Below the pieces are notes generated by a model. That model made no database searches. It was given only the letters and a program-made list of their open reading frames with translations, and was not told the DNA's origin. Below are positions 9,047 to 18,285 of a stretch of DNA of 64,000 nt, piece after piece. The DNA is from Anabaena subtropica FACHB-260 (GTDB lineage Bacteria; Cyanobacteriota; Cyanobacteriia; Cyanobacteriales; Nostocaceae): positions 1-64,000 of the forward strand of contig NZ_JACJRF010000014.1 of NCBI RefSeq assembly GCF_014697105.1, written 5' to 3'. The translations under genes were made by a program, and so were the position numbers. Position 1 is the first letter of the stretch; the number at the start of each line of letters is the position of its first letter.

Positions 9047-10267
9047 ATGCGAATGTTGGTATATTCCCATGACGCATACGGACTCGGTAACATCCGCAGA
9101 ATGTTAGCTATCTGCGAACATCTATTGCAAGAAATTCCGGGAATTTCGATATTACTGCTGTCGGGTTCGCCGATGGTACAAGGGTTTCGTTTACCCAAGG
9201 GCCTAGACTATATCAAACTTCCTTGCTTAAACAGAGGCTCAACTGGGGAAGTGGCGGTAAAATATCTGGGAATAGGACTTGAAGAGACGGTAAGATTGCG
9301 ATCGCAGTTAATTCTCTCTGCTGCAATTAACTTTCAACCAGACTTATTTTTGGTAGATAAAAAACCATACGGTGTCAAAAACGAGTTAGCTGATACCATC
9401 CATTATTTCCGTCGCCAACTTCCGCAAACCAAACTAGTTTTGTTACTGCGCGATATTCTCGACTCCCCACAAGTAACTGTCGCCGATTGGACAAAAAACG
9501 GCTATTATGCAGCTATCGAAAAGTTTTACCATCAAGTTTTAATAGTTGGTACACCAGAAGTTTTTCACACTGTTCAAGAATATGAGTTTTCCCCCAACAT
9601 CGCCCGAAAATCCCATTACTGCGGATATATAGGACGTAAATCAGGATTAAAATCACCGGAAAATATTAGAAATGAATTACAAGTCTCCCCCGGAGAACGT
9701 TTGATTTTAGTAACTCCTGGTGGTGGGGAAGATGGCTATGAATTAGTTGATACTTATCTTGGTGCTATTAAATTATTGGCTGAAGCAAATAGCTACAAAA
9801 GTTTGATAATTTATGGTCCAGAAATGCCGCAAACTCAAAAACAACTTATTATGCAAGTGGCAGAAAATAATCCTCAAGTACAAGTGAGGGAATTTACCGA
9901 TGATTTGATGAGTTATATCCAAGCAGCAGATGCCATAGTTTCAATGGCTGGTTATAACACAGTTTGTGAAATTGTATCTGCAAATAAACCTGCCGTAATT
10001 ATACCGCGATCGCACCCATCAAAAGAGCAATTAATTCGCGCCCAAAGAATGGCTAAATTAGGTTTGTTTCCGGCAATTAATCCAGGTGAATTGAGTCCTG
10101 AAGCCTTGAAGTTTGCCTTGGTTAATCAGTTGCCGATATCCAAATTCAAGTTAAGCATGAACGGCTTGGATAATGTCAAAAAATATCTCTATCAAATGTT
10201 AACCCGGACAAATTATCAATGTCTATTTAACTATGAAGAAAATCATGTTTTATTGCCAATACCTTAG
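9047..10267 (+). CDS. COG4671-type (MurG-like GT-B) glycosyltransferase
   Basis: The 406-residue protein begins MRMLVYSHDAYGLGNIRRMLAI, matching the family N-terminal loop, and carries MAGYNTVCEIVSANKPAVIIPRSHPSKEQLIRAQRM in the donor domain. It is homologous to the divergent gene at 7278-8570, which suggests duplication on either side of the shared promoter. The gene overlaps the next one by 35 bp, which suggests translational coupling. It is the first gene of the rightward arm. The substrate is unknown. Confidence 0.82.
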   Translation: MRMLVYSHDAYGLGNIRRMLAICEHLLQEIPGISILLLSGSPMVQGFRLPKGLDYIKLPCLNRGSTGEVAVKYLGIGLEETVRLRSQLILSAAINFQPDLFLVDKKPYGVKNELADTIHYFRRQLPQTKLVLLLRDILDSPQVTVADWTKNGYYAAIEKFYHQVLIVGTPEVFHTVQEYEFSPNIARKSHYCGYIGRKSGLKSPENIRNELQVSPGERLILVTPGGGEDGYELVDTYLGAIKLLAEANSYKSLIIYGPEMPQTQKQLIMQVAENNPQVQVREFTDDLMSYIQAADAIVSMAGYNTVCEIVSANKPAVIIPRSHPSKEQLIRAQRMAKLGLFPAINPGELSPEALKFALVNQLPISKFKLSMNGLDNVKKYLYQMLTRTNYQCLFNYEENHVLLPIP

Positions 10268-11477
10268 TGGTATGGGACATTTAGTTAGAAGCACAGAAAT
10301 CGTGCGGAATTTGGTTAAATATTTTCAGGTTTATTTTATTGTTGGCGGCCCAAAAATCGTAGGTTTTGAAATGCCTGCCCAAGTAAAATTAATTCAATTA
10401 CCTGCACTATGGTTAGAAAATGGTAGATTTATAGTTGAGGATGATTACAACAGTGTAGAAGAAGTAAAAGAACTTAGAAAGAATCTCCTGATCTCTGAAT
10501 TTGATAAAACCAAGCCAGACTATTTAATTACAGAATTCTTCCCCTTTGGTAGACATAAGCTATTGTTTGAATTAGTTCCTCTGGTTGAACATATTAAAAC
10601 CACAAGTCCTGATACAAAAATTCTTTGTAGTTTACGCGATGTTATCGGTAAAGATAGTAATCAGGAAGAAGAGGAAACCATTTGCTATTTAATGAATCGC
10701 TATTTTGATTTATTACTATTTCATGCAGATGCTAGATTTCAGCAATTTTCGGAAACTTTTCCTAGATATAAAGATATCAAAGCTGAAATTATTCATACTG
10801 GATTTGTCACTCAGCCTGTAATGAAAAATATCGATGATCATCAATTATGGGGTGAAGTAAATCCGGGAATAAAAAAAATTCTTGTGAGTGTTGGTGGTGG
10901 AAGGATTGGCTATGAGCTTTTAAAGACAGTAATAGAGGCGAGTCCAATTTTAGCCAGACAAATTCCTTGTATTATTAAAATATTTACTGGCCCTTTTATG
11001 CCAGAAGAAAAGGTAGACCAATTAACACAACTTACTGCTCATCAAGAAAATATTCATATCGAAACATACACCTTACAACTACTGGCTTATATGCAAACGG
11101 CAGATATTTCTCTTAGTCTCAGTGGTTATAATACGACAATAAATATTTTAAGTACTGGTGTCCGGGCGATTGTTGTTCCTATTGGGCATGAAAATGAAGA
11201 TAAGGAACAGTTAATCAGGACACAAAAATTACAGCAGTTGGGAATTTTAGATTATATGTTTGCACAAGATTTAGAAGCATATAATCTGGCAGATAGAATT
11301 ATTACTTGCTTAAACAAAAATAGAGCTTGGGAAAGTTACCCACAGTTTGATTTGCAGGGTGCGGAGAAAACTGCTGTTTTTCTGAAGAATTTGTCTCACG
11401 GAGAGGAGGACACTTGCGCGGGCGGGTTTCCCGAATTGAGCAAAGTGTCTGTCACACATAAGCGCGGAGGAGTTTGA
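10233..11477 (+). CDS. COG4671-like glycosyltransferase with repeat-derived C-terminus
   Basis: The 414-residue protein begins MKKIMFYCQYLSGMGHLVRSTEIV and has the family donor motif LSGYNTTINILSTGVRAIVVPIG, followed by DKEQLIRTQKL. It starts inside the preceding gene, giving a 35-bp overlap. The final 25 or so residues (from about SHGEEDTCAGGFPELSKV) are encoded by a palindromic dispersed repeat, so they are probably not part of the enzyme fold. It is more divergent than its two neighbours of the same family. It probably acts in the same glycan pathway. Confidence 0.78.
   Translation: MKKIMFYCQYLSGMGHLVRSTEIVRNLVKYFQVYFIVGGPKIVGFEMPAQVKLIQLPALWLENGRFIVEDDYNSVEEVKELRKNLLISEFDKTKPDYLITEFFPFGRHKLLFELVPLVEHIKTTSPDTKILCSLRDVIGKDSNQEEEETICYLMNRYFDLLLFHADARFQQFSETFPRYKDIKAEIIHTGFVTQPVMKNIDDHQLWGEVNPGIKKILVSVGGGRIGYELLKTVIEASPILARQIPCIIKIFTGPFMPEEKVDQLTQLTAHQENIHIETYTLQLLAYMQTADISLSLSGYNTTINILSTGVRAIVVPIGHENEDKEQLIRTQKLQQLGILDYMFAQDLEAYNLADRIITCLNKNRAWESYPQFDLQGAEKTAVFLKNLSHGEEDTCAGGFPELSKVSVTHKRGGV
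11402..11453. repeat. Palindromic dispersed repeat, copy 2 (encodes a gene C-terminus)
   Basis: Arms GGACACTTGC (11408-11417) and GCAAAGTGTC (11440-11449) form a hairpin. The segment is the reverse complement of the 5905-5958 copy with only a few differences. It lies in frame near the 3' end of the glycosyltransferase gene. Confidence 0.8.
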
Positions 11478-11520
11478 GAAATTGCAGTTTTAATCTATAT
11501 CAAGTAAGGAGAAGTAGTTA

Positions 11521-13368
11521 ATGGCTCAACGTGCCAAAGAAAAGGAATTAAAAGGTGTGATTCCAGGTATCTCACAGATATTAGAAAAATTCTCGCCTTA
11601 TATTCGCCAACAAAAAGTTTTAATAACTGGTTCTTTCTTGGCACTTTTATTGGAAACGGGCTTACGTTTACTTGAGCCTTGGCCTTTAAAATTTGTTTTT
11701 GATTATATTCTCATACCTGCTCATAATAATACGGTGAATGTTACTAATACTTATGGATTAAGTCCTGTTTTATTATTAACGTTCTCGGCTGTGGCTATTG
11801 TGGCGATTTCTGGGGTGGGTAGCGTAGCTGCATACCTCAGCACCTACGGAATGTCTTTGGCTGTAGTGCGGGTGTTGTCGGAGGTACGTGCTAATGTTTT
11901 TCATCACTTACAGCATCTTTCTTTATCCTTTCACCAACAATCTAAAAGTGGCGATTTAATCACCCGCGTCACCGCAGATATAGAAAAGATGCGGACTGTG
12001 ACGGTGAAAACAGCCTTACCTTTATTTACTAATACATTCTCTCTGGTGGGGATGTTGGGAATTATGTTTTGGCTAAATTGGCAGTTGGCGTTAGTGGTGA
12101 CGGGGATTTTCCCGCTACTCTTATTGTTGACTAGCAATATGATTAGTCGCATTCGCAAGTTTGCGAAAAAGCATCGTGATTCTGAAGGTGTTTTAGCTGC
12201 AACTACTGGCGAAACTATTGGTGCAATTAAGATTGTGCAAGTCCTATCTCTTCAGGAAATGTTGCATGATGTTTTTTCGAGGCAAAATCAAAAAAGTTTA
12301 GATGAGGCTATCGAATCTCTGCGATTGTCAGCCGCACTAGAAAGGGCTGTACAAATTTTGATGGCGATGATTATTGCTGCGGTGTTGTGGCGGGGTTCTT
12401 ATGTGGTGCTAAACAAAGAACTTACGCCTGGGGAACTGTTGGTATTTATGACTTATCTCAAAAACGCTTTTGAACCGATGCGGAAACTTTCCAATCAAAT
12501 CGGACAAATTGCTAAAGCCACAGCTTCCGGGGAACGGGTGGTGGAACTTCTCGACTATGAACCCCACGTTCAAGATTTACCAGGGGCGAAACCAGCCCAT
12601 CCTTTTTTCGGTGCAGTGAGGTTTGAAAATGTCTTCTTTGGTTATGATACAGGGACTGAAATCTTAAAAGATATTAGCTTTACTGTGCAACCAGGGCAGC
12701 AAATTGCTTTGGTTGGGGCTTCTGGAGGCGGTAAGTCAACCCTCCTGAGTTTAATATTACGGCTTTATGATCCAGAAGCAGGGCGAATTTTAATCGATGG
12801 TCAAGATATCCGCGAATATACCTTAAATTCTCTGCGTCAGCAAATCAGTGTGGTTTTGCAAGAGAGTGTGTTATTTGCGGTGAGTGTCAGGGAAAATATT
12901 GCTTACGGGAAATTGGGCGCTAGTGATAAGGAAGTGGAGAAAGCTGCACGTCTGGCGAATGCTCATGAATTTATCATGAATCTGCCCCAAGGGTACGATA
13001 CTATTTTGGGCGATCGCGGTGGTACACTATCAGGAGGACAAAGACAAAGAATTGCGATCGCTCGTGCTGCTATACGACAAGCACCAATAGTGATTCTGGA
13101 TGAACCCACCACAGGTTTAGATAACAAGAGTGAACATACTGTTAATACTGCACTCGCCAAATTAACCGAGGGGCGGACAACATTTGTCATTTCCCACAAC
13201 CTCAAGGCGGTAGAAAATGCAGATATGATTTTCTACGTCGAGGACGGAAGCATTTTAGAACAAGGTACTCACGCAGAATTGATGCGTTTGAGTGGTTGCT
13301 ATGCAACCTTGTACCGGATGCAAAGTATTGTCGAACCAGAAGGAGATATCTATGCAGTTGAAGCTTGA
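11521..13368 (+). CDS. Type-I ABC exporter, fused permease and ATPase
   Basis: The 615-residue half-transporter has an N-terminal membrane domain (about 30-330) and a nucleotide-binding domain with Walker A GASGGGKST (about 399-407), LSGGQRQR (about 503-510), Walker B IVILDEP and H-loop VISHN. It parallels the leftward exporter at 2814-4616, and both share LRLLEPWPLKFVFDY near the first membrane helix. A GGAG ribosome site lies about 9 bp upstream. Its last codons overlap the start of the phosphatase gene by 17 bp. It probably exports the product of the surrounding glycosyltransferases; the actual cargo is unknown. Confidence 0.9.
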   Translation: MAQRAKEKELKGVIPGISQILEKFSPYIRQQKVLITGSFLALLLETGLRLLEPWPLKFVFDYILIPAHNNTVNVTNTYGLSPVLLLTFSAVAIVAISGVGSVAAYLSTYGMSLAVVRVLSEVRANVFHHLQHLSLSFHQQSKSGDLITRVTADIEKMRTVTVKTALPLFTNTFSLVGMLGIMFWLNWQLALVVTGIFPLLLLLTSNMISRIRKFAKKHRDSEGVLAATTGETIGAIKIVQVLSLQEMLHDVFSRQNQKSLDEAIESLRLSAALERAVQILMAMIIAAVLWRGSYVVLNKELTPGELLVFMTYLKNAFEPMRKLSNQIGQIAKATASGERVVELLDYEPHVQDLPGAKPAHPFFGAVRFENVFFGYDTGTEILKDISFTVQPGQQIALVGASGGGKSTLLSLILRLYDPEAGRILIDGQDIREYTLNSLRQQISVVLQESVLFAVSVRENIAYGKLGASDKEVEKAARLANAHEFIMNLPQGYDTILGDRGGTLSGGQRQRIAIARAAIRQAPIVILDEPTTGLDNKSEHTVNTALAKLTEGRTTFVISHNLKAVENADMIFYVEDGSILEQGTHAELMRLSGCYATLYRMQSIVEPEGDIYAVEA

Positions 13369-14077
13369 GAAATGTCCAGGAACTCGCGTGGTTCTTCTAC
13401 GCCACGGAGAGAGTACATTTAATGCTTTGGGATTATATCAAGGTAGTAGTGATGAGTCGGTACTAACAGAAGTTGGGCGCAGGGATGCGCGAATCACAGG
13501 CGAATTTCTGAAGAGAATAGCATTTGATGCTGTGTATATTAGTTCCTTGAAGCGGGCGCAGGAAACCGCTAAGGAAATTTTAGAGGTAATTTCTGTTCCA
13601 GCAAATGCAGTTTTTATCGATGATAGGTTACGGGAAAATGATATGCCTGCTTGGGAAGGTTTAGCGTTTCAATATGTGCGGGAAATCTTTCCAGAAGCTT
13701 ATCAACTTTGGAAACAGCGTCCTCATGAGTTTTGGATGCGGCTAGATAATGAAACAAGGTTTTATCCTGCTCTTAATTTATATGAACGTGTAAAAGAATT
13801 TTGGCATGAGGTACTACCAAATAATGTTGGTAAAACTTTGTTGGTGGTTGCACATGGGGGTACAAATCGGGCTTTAATTGGTACTGCATTGGGGATAATT
13901 CCTGAGTTTTATCATTGTTTTCAACAGTCAAATTGTGGAATTAGTATACTCAGATTTACTGATGGCTTGTTAGGTTCTGGACAGTTGGAAGCGATGAATT
14001 TGAATAGTCATTTGCATTTTTTTGAGGCAGGAGGGGATTTAGTAACGCAAAGTGTCGCAGAAGTTTGCACCGAGTAA
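13352..14077 (+). CDS. Histidine phosphatase (phosphoglycerate mutase-like) family protein
   Basis: The product has 241 residues from ATG at 13352. That codon is preceded by AGGAGAT and begins MQLKLEKCPGTRVVLLRHGES. An open frame starting at 13292 lies within the exporter gene and is less likely. The catalytic RHGE motif and the second catalytic His in VVAHGG are both present. The family removes or transfers phosphate through a phospho-histidine. Because it overlaps the ABC exporter gene and precedes three glycosyltransferases, it may dephosphorylate a sugar-phosphate or lipid-linked intermediate. That role is inferred from position only. Confidence 0.85.
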   Translation: MQLKLEKCPGTRVVLLRHGESTFNALGLYQGSSDESVLTEVGRRDARITGEFLKRIAFDAVYISSLKRAQETAKEILEVISVPANAVFIDDRLRENDMPAWEGLAFQYVREIFPEAYQLWKQRPHEFWMRLDNETRFYPALNLYERVKEFWHEVLPNNVGKTLLVVAHGGTNRALIGTALGIIPEFYHCFQQSNCGISILRFTDGLLGSGQLEAMNLNSHLHFFEAGGDLVTQSVAEVCTE

Positions 14078-14092
14078 GGCGGAGGTTTAATT

Positions 14093-15385
14093 ATGAAGGT
14101 AGGGTTTATTGTTTGGCGGTTTCCTATTTTGTCTGAGGCGTTTATTCTCAATCAAATTACGGGGTTAATTGACCGTGGACATGATGTTTATATTCATCCG
14201 GTGAATGGTTTACCAAAAGATTATACGGGGAAAGTGCATCCCCTTGTGGAAGAATATGGGCTAATGAAACGGGCATATTTCCCTCCTAATTTACCCAATA
14301 ATATTGTTTGGCGTTTTTGTAAAGGTATAGGTTTAATGCTGAAGAATATTCATAAGGGTTCTCTGAAAACTTGGCGATTTTTTATTTCTGGAAAGTATGA
14401 CAAGGAAGTAGCAACTATCAAAACATTTTATAGAATTGCTGCTTTACTTGAAGATGGCTCTTACGATATTATTCATTGTCAATTTGGTACGTTAGCACCT
14501 ATTGCTCTTGCCTATCGGGAAGCGGGAATAATTTCGGGTAGATTAATTACGACTTTTCGCGGTGTTGATATTAGTAAATATGTCCAAGACAATGGCATAA
14601 ATGTTTATGAACAACTCTTTAATGAAGGTGATTTTTTTTTAGCTAATTGTCAGTTTTTTGGCGAACGCGCCATTAATTTAGGCTGTAATCCCCATAAACT
14701 TGTAGTTCATGGTTCTGGTTTAGATTGTAGTAAATTCACCTTCAAGCCTCGTTATTTTCCTGTTGATGGTAAAGTAAAGATTGCAACAACAGGAAGATTG
14801 GTAGAAAAGAAAGGGATTGAATATGCTATTCGTGCAGTCGCTAGGATAGCTGAATTTTATCCTAATATTGAATACAAAATCATCGGCGATGGGGATTTAA
14901 AGGAACAGTTAGAAGAACTAATTGCTGAATTAAATATTAGTCATGTTGTCAAATTATTGGGATGGAAACAACAAACAGAGATTGTAGAAATTCTAGATAA
15001 TAGTCATATTTTTATCGCGCCTAGTGTGACGGCTACTGATGGTAATCAAGATGCACCAGTCAACACATTAAAAGAAGCAATGGCGATGGGTTTACCTGTG
15101 ATAAGTACAAGACATGGCGGTATACCTGAATTAGTCGAAGATGGAGTTTCTGGATATTTAGTACCAGAGCGAGATGTGGAGGCGATCGCTGATAAATTAA
15201 TCTATCTCATCGAACATCCAGAATTGTGGGAAAACATGGGTAAAGCTGGACGTAGGCGTGTTGAAGAGAAATACGATATGAACAAGCTAAATGATGAATT
15301 AGTCGAAATTTATCAACAAATGCTGAAATCAGAATTACCTCAAAAAAGTGTGACTAATTTATCCCAAGAATTAACTCGTATTTAA
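14093..15385 (+). CDS. GT4 family glycosyltransferase (WcaL-like), first of a tandem pair
   Basis: The 430-residue GT-B protein begins MKVGFIVWRFPILSEAFILNQITGLIDRGH. It has the donor-domain signatures TTGRLVEKKGIEYAIRAVA and, ending the donor site, APVNTLKEAMAMGLPVIST plus HGGIPELVEDG. It is followed 9 bp later by a close paralogue (15394-16683) that shares long identical blocks in the C-terminal half, so the pair is a tandem duplication. It is a cytoplasmic GT4 that probably adds sequential sugars to the same glycan as its neighbour. A GGAGG ribosome site lies upstream. Confidence 0.9.
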   Translation: MKVGFIVWRFPILSEAFILNQITGLIDRGHDVYIHPVNGLPKDYTGKVHPLVEEYGLMKRAYFPPNLPNNIVWRFCKGIGLMLKNIHKGSLKTWRFFISGKYDKEVATIKTFYRIAALLEDGSYDIIHCQFGTLAPIALAYREAGIISGRLITTFRGVDISKYVQDNGINVYEQLFNEGDFFLANCQFFGERAINLGCNPHKLVVHGSGLDCSKFTFKPRYFPVDGKVKIATTGRLVEKKGIEYAIRAVARIAEFYPNIEYKIIGDGDLKEQLEELIAELNISHVVKLLGWKQQTEIVEILDNSHIFIAPSVTATDGNQDAPVNTLKEAMAMGLPVISTRHGGIPELVEDGVSGYLVPERDVEAIADKLIYLIEHPELWENMGKAGRRRVEEKYDMNKLNDELVEIYQQMLKSELPQKSVTNLSQELTRI

Positions 15386-15393
15386 GAAAAAAT

Positions 15394-16683
15394 ATGAAAG
15401 TAGCTTTCTTTGTCGCACATTTCCCCGTGCTATCTGAGCCATTTATTTTAAATCAAATCGTTGGGACTATCGAACGCGGACACGATGTCGATATCTACTC
15501 TCTCGATGGTCGTCCTCAAGACACATCTAAAGTGCATCCATTAGTTGAACAATATCAACTAATCGAACGCACAATATACGCTCCCACTCGTCCAACTAAT
15601 GAGTTATGGCGTTGGGTTAAAGGTGTGAGTTTATTACTGCTGAATTTTTACAAAAATCCTAGTGTCTGTCTACAATTACTCAATACTACCCGCTACATTA
15701 GTCAAGCAAAATCCTTAAAAATGCTTTACCGAGCATTACCATTTTTAGAAAAGAAATCTTACGATATTATCCACTGTCAATTTAGTACTTTGGGCGTATT
15801 TGGTGTGTGGTTTCGTCAACTTGGTTTAATTGAAGGTAAATTAATTTCTACCTTCAGGGGTTCAGATATTAGTAAGTTTCTCCCTAAATGGGGTGAACAA
15901 GTTTATCAAAATTTATTCCAAGAAACAGACTTTTTCTTAGCCAATTGCGAATTTTTCAAAAATCAAGCAGTTGCTCTAGGTTGTGATGCAAATAAAATTC
16001 ATGTCCACGGTTCAGGAATTGATTGTAGTAAATTCTTTTTTCAGTCTCGCTATTTTCCTGATGACGGTGTTATTCGCATTGCTACCACTGGACGCTTGGT
16101 AGAAAAAAAAGGAATTGAGTATGTAATTAAAGCTATTGCTAAAGTAGTTAAAAATTATCCTAATATTGAATATAACATTATTGGCGATGGAAAACTTAAA
16201 GAATCTTTTGAACAACTTATTTCTGAATTAAATATTAGCCAAAATGTAAAGTTATTAGGCTGGAAACAGCAAAAAGAAATTGTAGAAATATTAGATAAAT
16301 GCCATATTTTTCTCGCTCCTAGTGTGACTGCTCAAGATGGTAATCAAGATGCACCAGTCAACACATTAAAGGAAGCGATGGCGATGGGTTTACCTGTGAT
16401 TAGTACAAGACATGGCGGTATACCTGAGTTAGTCGAGGATGAGGTTTCTGGGTTTTTAGTACCAGAGCGAGATGTAGAGGCGATCGCCAATAAATTAACC
16501 TATCTTATCGAACATCCAGAATTGTGGGAAAAAATGGGTAAAGCTGGACGTGCGCGTGTTGAAGAAAAATACGACATGAACAAATTAAATCATGAATTAG
16601 TAGCCATATATCAACAAGTTTTACATAGTCAATTAACCACACAAAGTTTTCTAAAAACACAACTCATCTCATCAAAAAATTAA
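15394..16683 (+). CDS. GT4 family glycosyltransferase (WcaL-like), second of a tandem pair
   Basis: The 429-residue paralogue of the preceding gene begins MKVAFFVAHFPVLSEPFILNQIVG. The C-terminal donor half is nearly identical (APVNTLKEAMAMGLPVIST, LVPERDVEAIA), while the N-terminal acceptor half has diverged. That pattern fits the same sugar donor used on different acceptors, but this is inference. The upstream gene ends 8 bp before the start, so the two genes are cotranscribed. Confidence 0.9.
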   Translation: MKVAFFVAHFPVLSEPFILNQIVGTIERGHDVDIYSLDGRPQDTSKVHPLVEQYQLIERTIYAPTRPTNELWRWVKGVSLLLLNFYKNPSVCLQLLNTTRYISQAKSLKMLYRALPFLEKKSYDIIHCQFSTLGVFGVWFRQLGLIEGKLISTFRGSDISKFLPKWGEQVYQNLFQETDFFLANCEFFKNQAVALGCDANKIHVHGSGIDCSKFFFQSRYFPDDGVIRIATTGRLVEKKGIEYVIKAIAKVVKNYPNIEYNIIGDGKLKESFEQLISELNISQNVKLLGWKQQKEIVEILDKCHIFLAPSVTAQDGNQDAPVNTLKEAMAMGLPVISTRHGGIPELVEDEVSGFLVPERDVEAIANKLTYLIEHPELWEKMGKAGRARVEEKYDMNKLNHELVAIYQQVLHSQLTTQSFLKTQLISSKN

Positions 16684-16698
16684 TAGGAGTTCTCAACA

Positions 16699-17739
16699 AT
16701 GTCAGAACCAATCATCACCCTTGTTGTTGTACCCCGCGAACGTTTTAGCTGTACTCAAGAATCACTGGAAAGTATTTACGAACATACGGAAATACCTTTC
16801 AAATTAATTTATGTAGATGGCAATTCCCCAACTAAAGTTAGTAAATACCTACAAATACAAGCCCAAACCAAAAACTTTAAATTAATTCGCACAGATTATT
16901 ATCTTTCACCCAACCACGCTCGAAATATAGGTTTAAGTCACGTTGATACTAAATATTTAGTATTTGTTGATAATGATGTTGTAGTTTCTCCTGGTTGGTT
17001 AAAAGCCTTAGTTAACTGTGCAGAAACAACAGGCGCAACTGTAGTCGGGCCTTTAATGTGTGAAAAACAGCCGATACATCAAAGAGTCCATTTTGCAGGC
17101 GGAGAAAGCCACATCGTGATAGATGTCAAAGGCAGAAGACATCTACGTGAGAAAATGTACAAACAGGGTCATCAAGTATCAGATTTACGCCCCCAACTTC
17201 AGCAAACTGAAACAGAATTAGCAGAATTTCATTGCACCCTAGTTCGCACTGAAATATTTGAGCGAATTAGCTATTTAGATGAAGAAATGCTCAACACAAA
17301 AGAACACTTAGATTTTTGTATGAATGTGAGAGAAGCAGGCGGTAAGATTTATTTTGAACCTGATAGTTTAGTCACTTATGTACCAGGGCCTCCTCTTGAA
17401 TGGAGTGATTTACATTTCTATATGCTACGTTGGAGTGATGCTTGGACTTTGGGAAGTTTACAACGTATCCGCGCCAAATGGAATTTATCTGAAGATGGTT
17501 ATTTTCAAACCAAGTACAAAAAATTGGGTGTGAGAAGAGTGGCGACGATTATTAAACCTTTTGTGCGTCAAGTTAGCTTTGGAAATGAAAATAAGCCATT
17601 AAAAAGATTGTTGAAAAGGTTAGATAGAAAGCTCAACCGTTTTCTTACTGATAGATATGCCAAAATGCTACCACAGCAAAAACTTGAGCTAAGACCTATG
17701 AAGAAAGAGGTTTCACTAGTTCAAGAATTAAGTAGGTAG
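16699..17739 (+). CDS. GT2 family glycosyltransferase
   Basis: The 346-residue protein has a GT-A fold. The N-terminus TLVVVPRERFSCTQESLESI starts the nucleotide-sugar binding domain, LVFVDNDVVVSPGW carries the metal-binding D-x-D-like motif, and LDEEMLNTKEHLDFCMNVREAGGKIYFEPDS matches the catalytic-base region of GT2 enzymes. No membrane helices are evident, so it is likely cytoplasmic or peripheral. It begins 15 bp after the tandem GT4 pair and closes the rightward glycan arm. A dispersed repeat with a MITE follows. Confidence 0.87.
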   Translation: MSEPIITLVVVPRERFSCTQESLESIYEHTEIPFKLIYVDGNSPTKVSKYLQIQAQTKNFKLIRTDYYLSPNHARNIGLSHVDTKYLVFVDNDVVVSPGWLKALVNCAETTGATVVGPLMCEKQPIHQRVHFAGGESHIVIDVKGRRHLREKMYKQGHQVSDLRPQLQQTETELAEFHCTLVRTEIFERISYLDEEMLNTKEHLDFCMNVREAGGKIYFEPDSLVTYVPGPPLEWSDLHFYMLRWSDAWTLGSLQRIRAKWNLSEDGYFQTKYKKLGVRRVATIIKPFVRQVSFGNENKPLKRLLKRLDRKLNRFLTDRYAKMLPQQKLELRPMKKEVSLVQELSR

Positions 17740-17749
17740 ATATGATTAA

Positions 17750-18102
17750 GTTTGTAGTGAGCGATTTATCGCTTTCTTAGAGGTTATTTATAAAGCAAAA
17801 ATAAAATTATTGTAGGGTGTGTTAGGCGCCGATTTCCAAGATGATTGGTCACGAAATAAATATCCTTGCGCCTAACGCACCGCCTCACGGATGGTGCGTT
17901 ACGGCTAAATTGTCTTGTCTCTAAGTCACAAATCCTTTCATAGCCGTAACACAACGGCAATAAAGCGGGAAGAACATCTACACCGCTTTTTGCCTCCCCT
18001 ACTTAAGATTTACTTTATAAATGGTCTCTTAACAGGTTTTAAAGGGCTATTCGCATAGCGTTCCCGTAGGGTAGCCCTGACTACGAACTTTTATTTTATT
18101 AA
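17750..18102. repeat. Dispersed intergenic repeat, copy interrupted by a MITE
   Basis: The sequence GTTTGTAGTGAGCGATTTAT... continuing to ...CTGACTACGAACTTTTATTTTATT is shared with an uninterrupted copy at 46172-46274. Here it is split between 17779 and 18032. The right half can fold (AGGGCTA/TAGCCCT). The rest of the gap to 18285 is AT-rich, with no gene. Confidence 0.85.
17780..18028. mobile_element. 249-bp MITE with 16-bp terminal inverted repeats and TTA target duplication
   Basis: The left end GAGGTTATTTATAAAG (17780-17795) and the right end CTTTATAAATGGTCTC (18013-18028) are inverted copies with 13 of 16 matches. TTA flanks both sides (17777-17779 and 18029-18031). The uninterrupted repeat at 46172 shows the empty site. 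There is no open frame inside, so it needs a transposase in trans. GAG ends with a 3-bp TNA duplication resemble IS5-type elements. Internal inverted repeats (GGTGTGTTAGGCGC with GCGCCTAACGCACC) give it strong secondary structure. Confidence 0.85.
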
Positions 18103-18285
18103 GCCTTTCTACTTAACTTAGATTTGATAATCTTGAATATAAAATTAAACCTGAAATTTTGTTAACAGCTTTCAGGGAATCATTCATTTTTTCCATCCGT
18201 TTTCTGAATTTCCTGATTTTGAACTGTGAATTTTGTAGCTTGCTTACAATAGGATAATTTGGATTGCTGAGAGAGGTTACACCCA

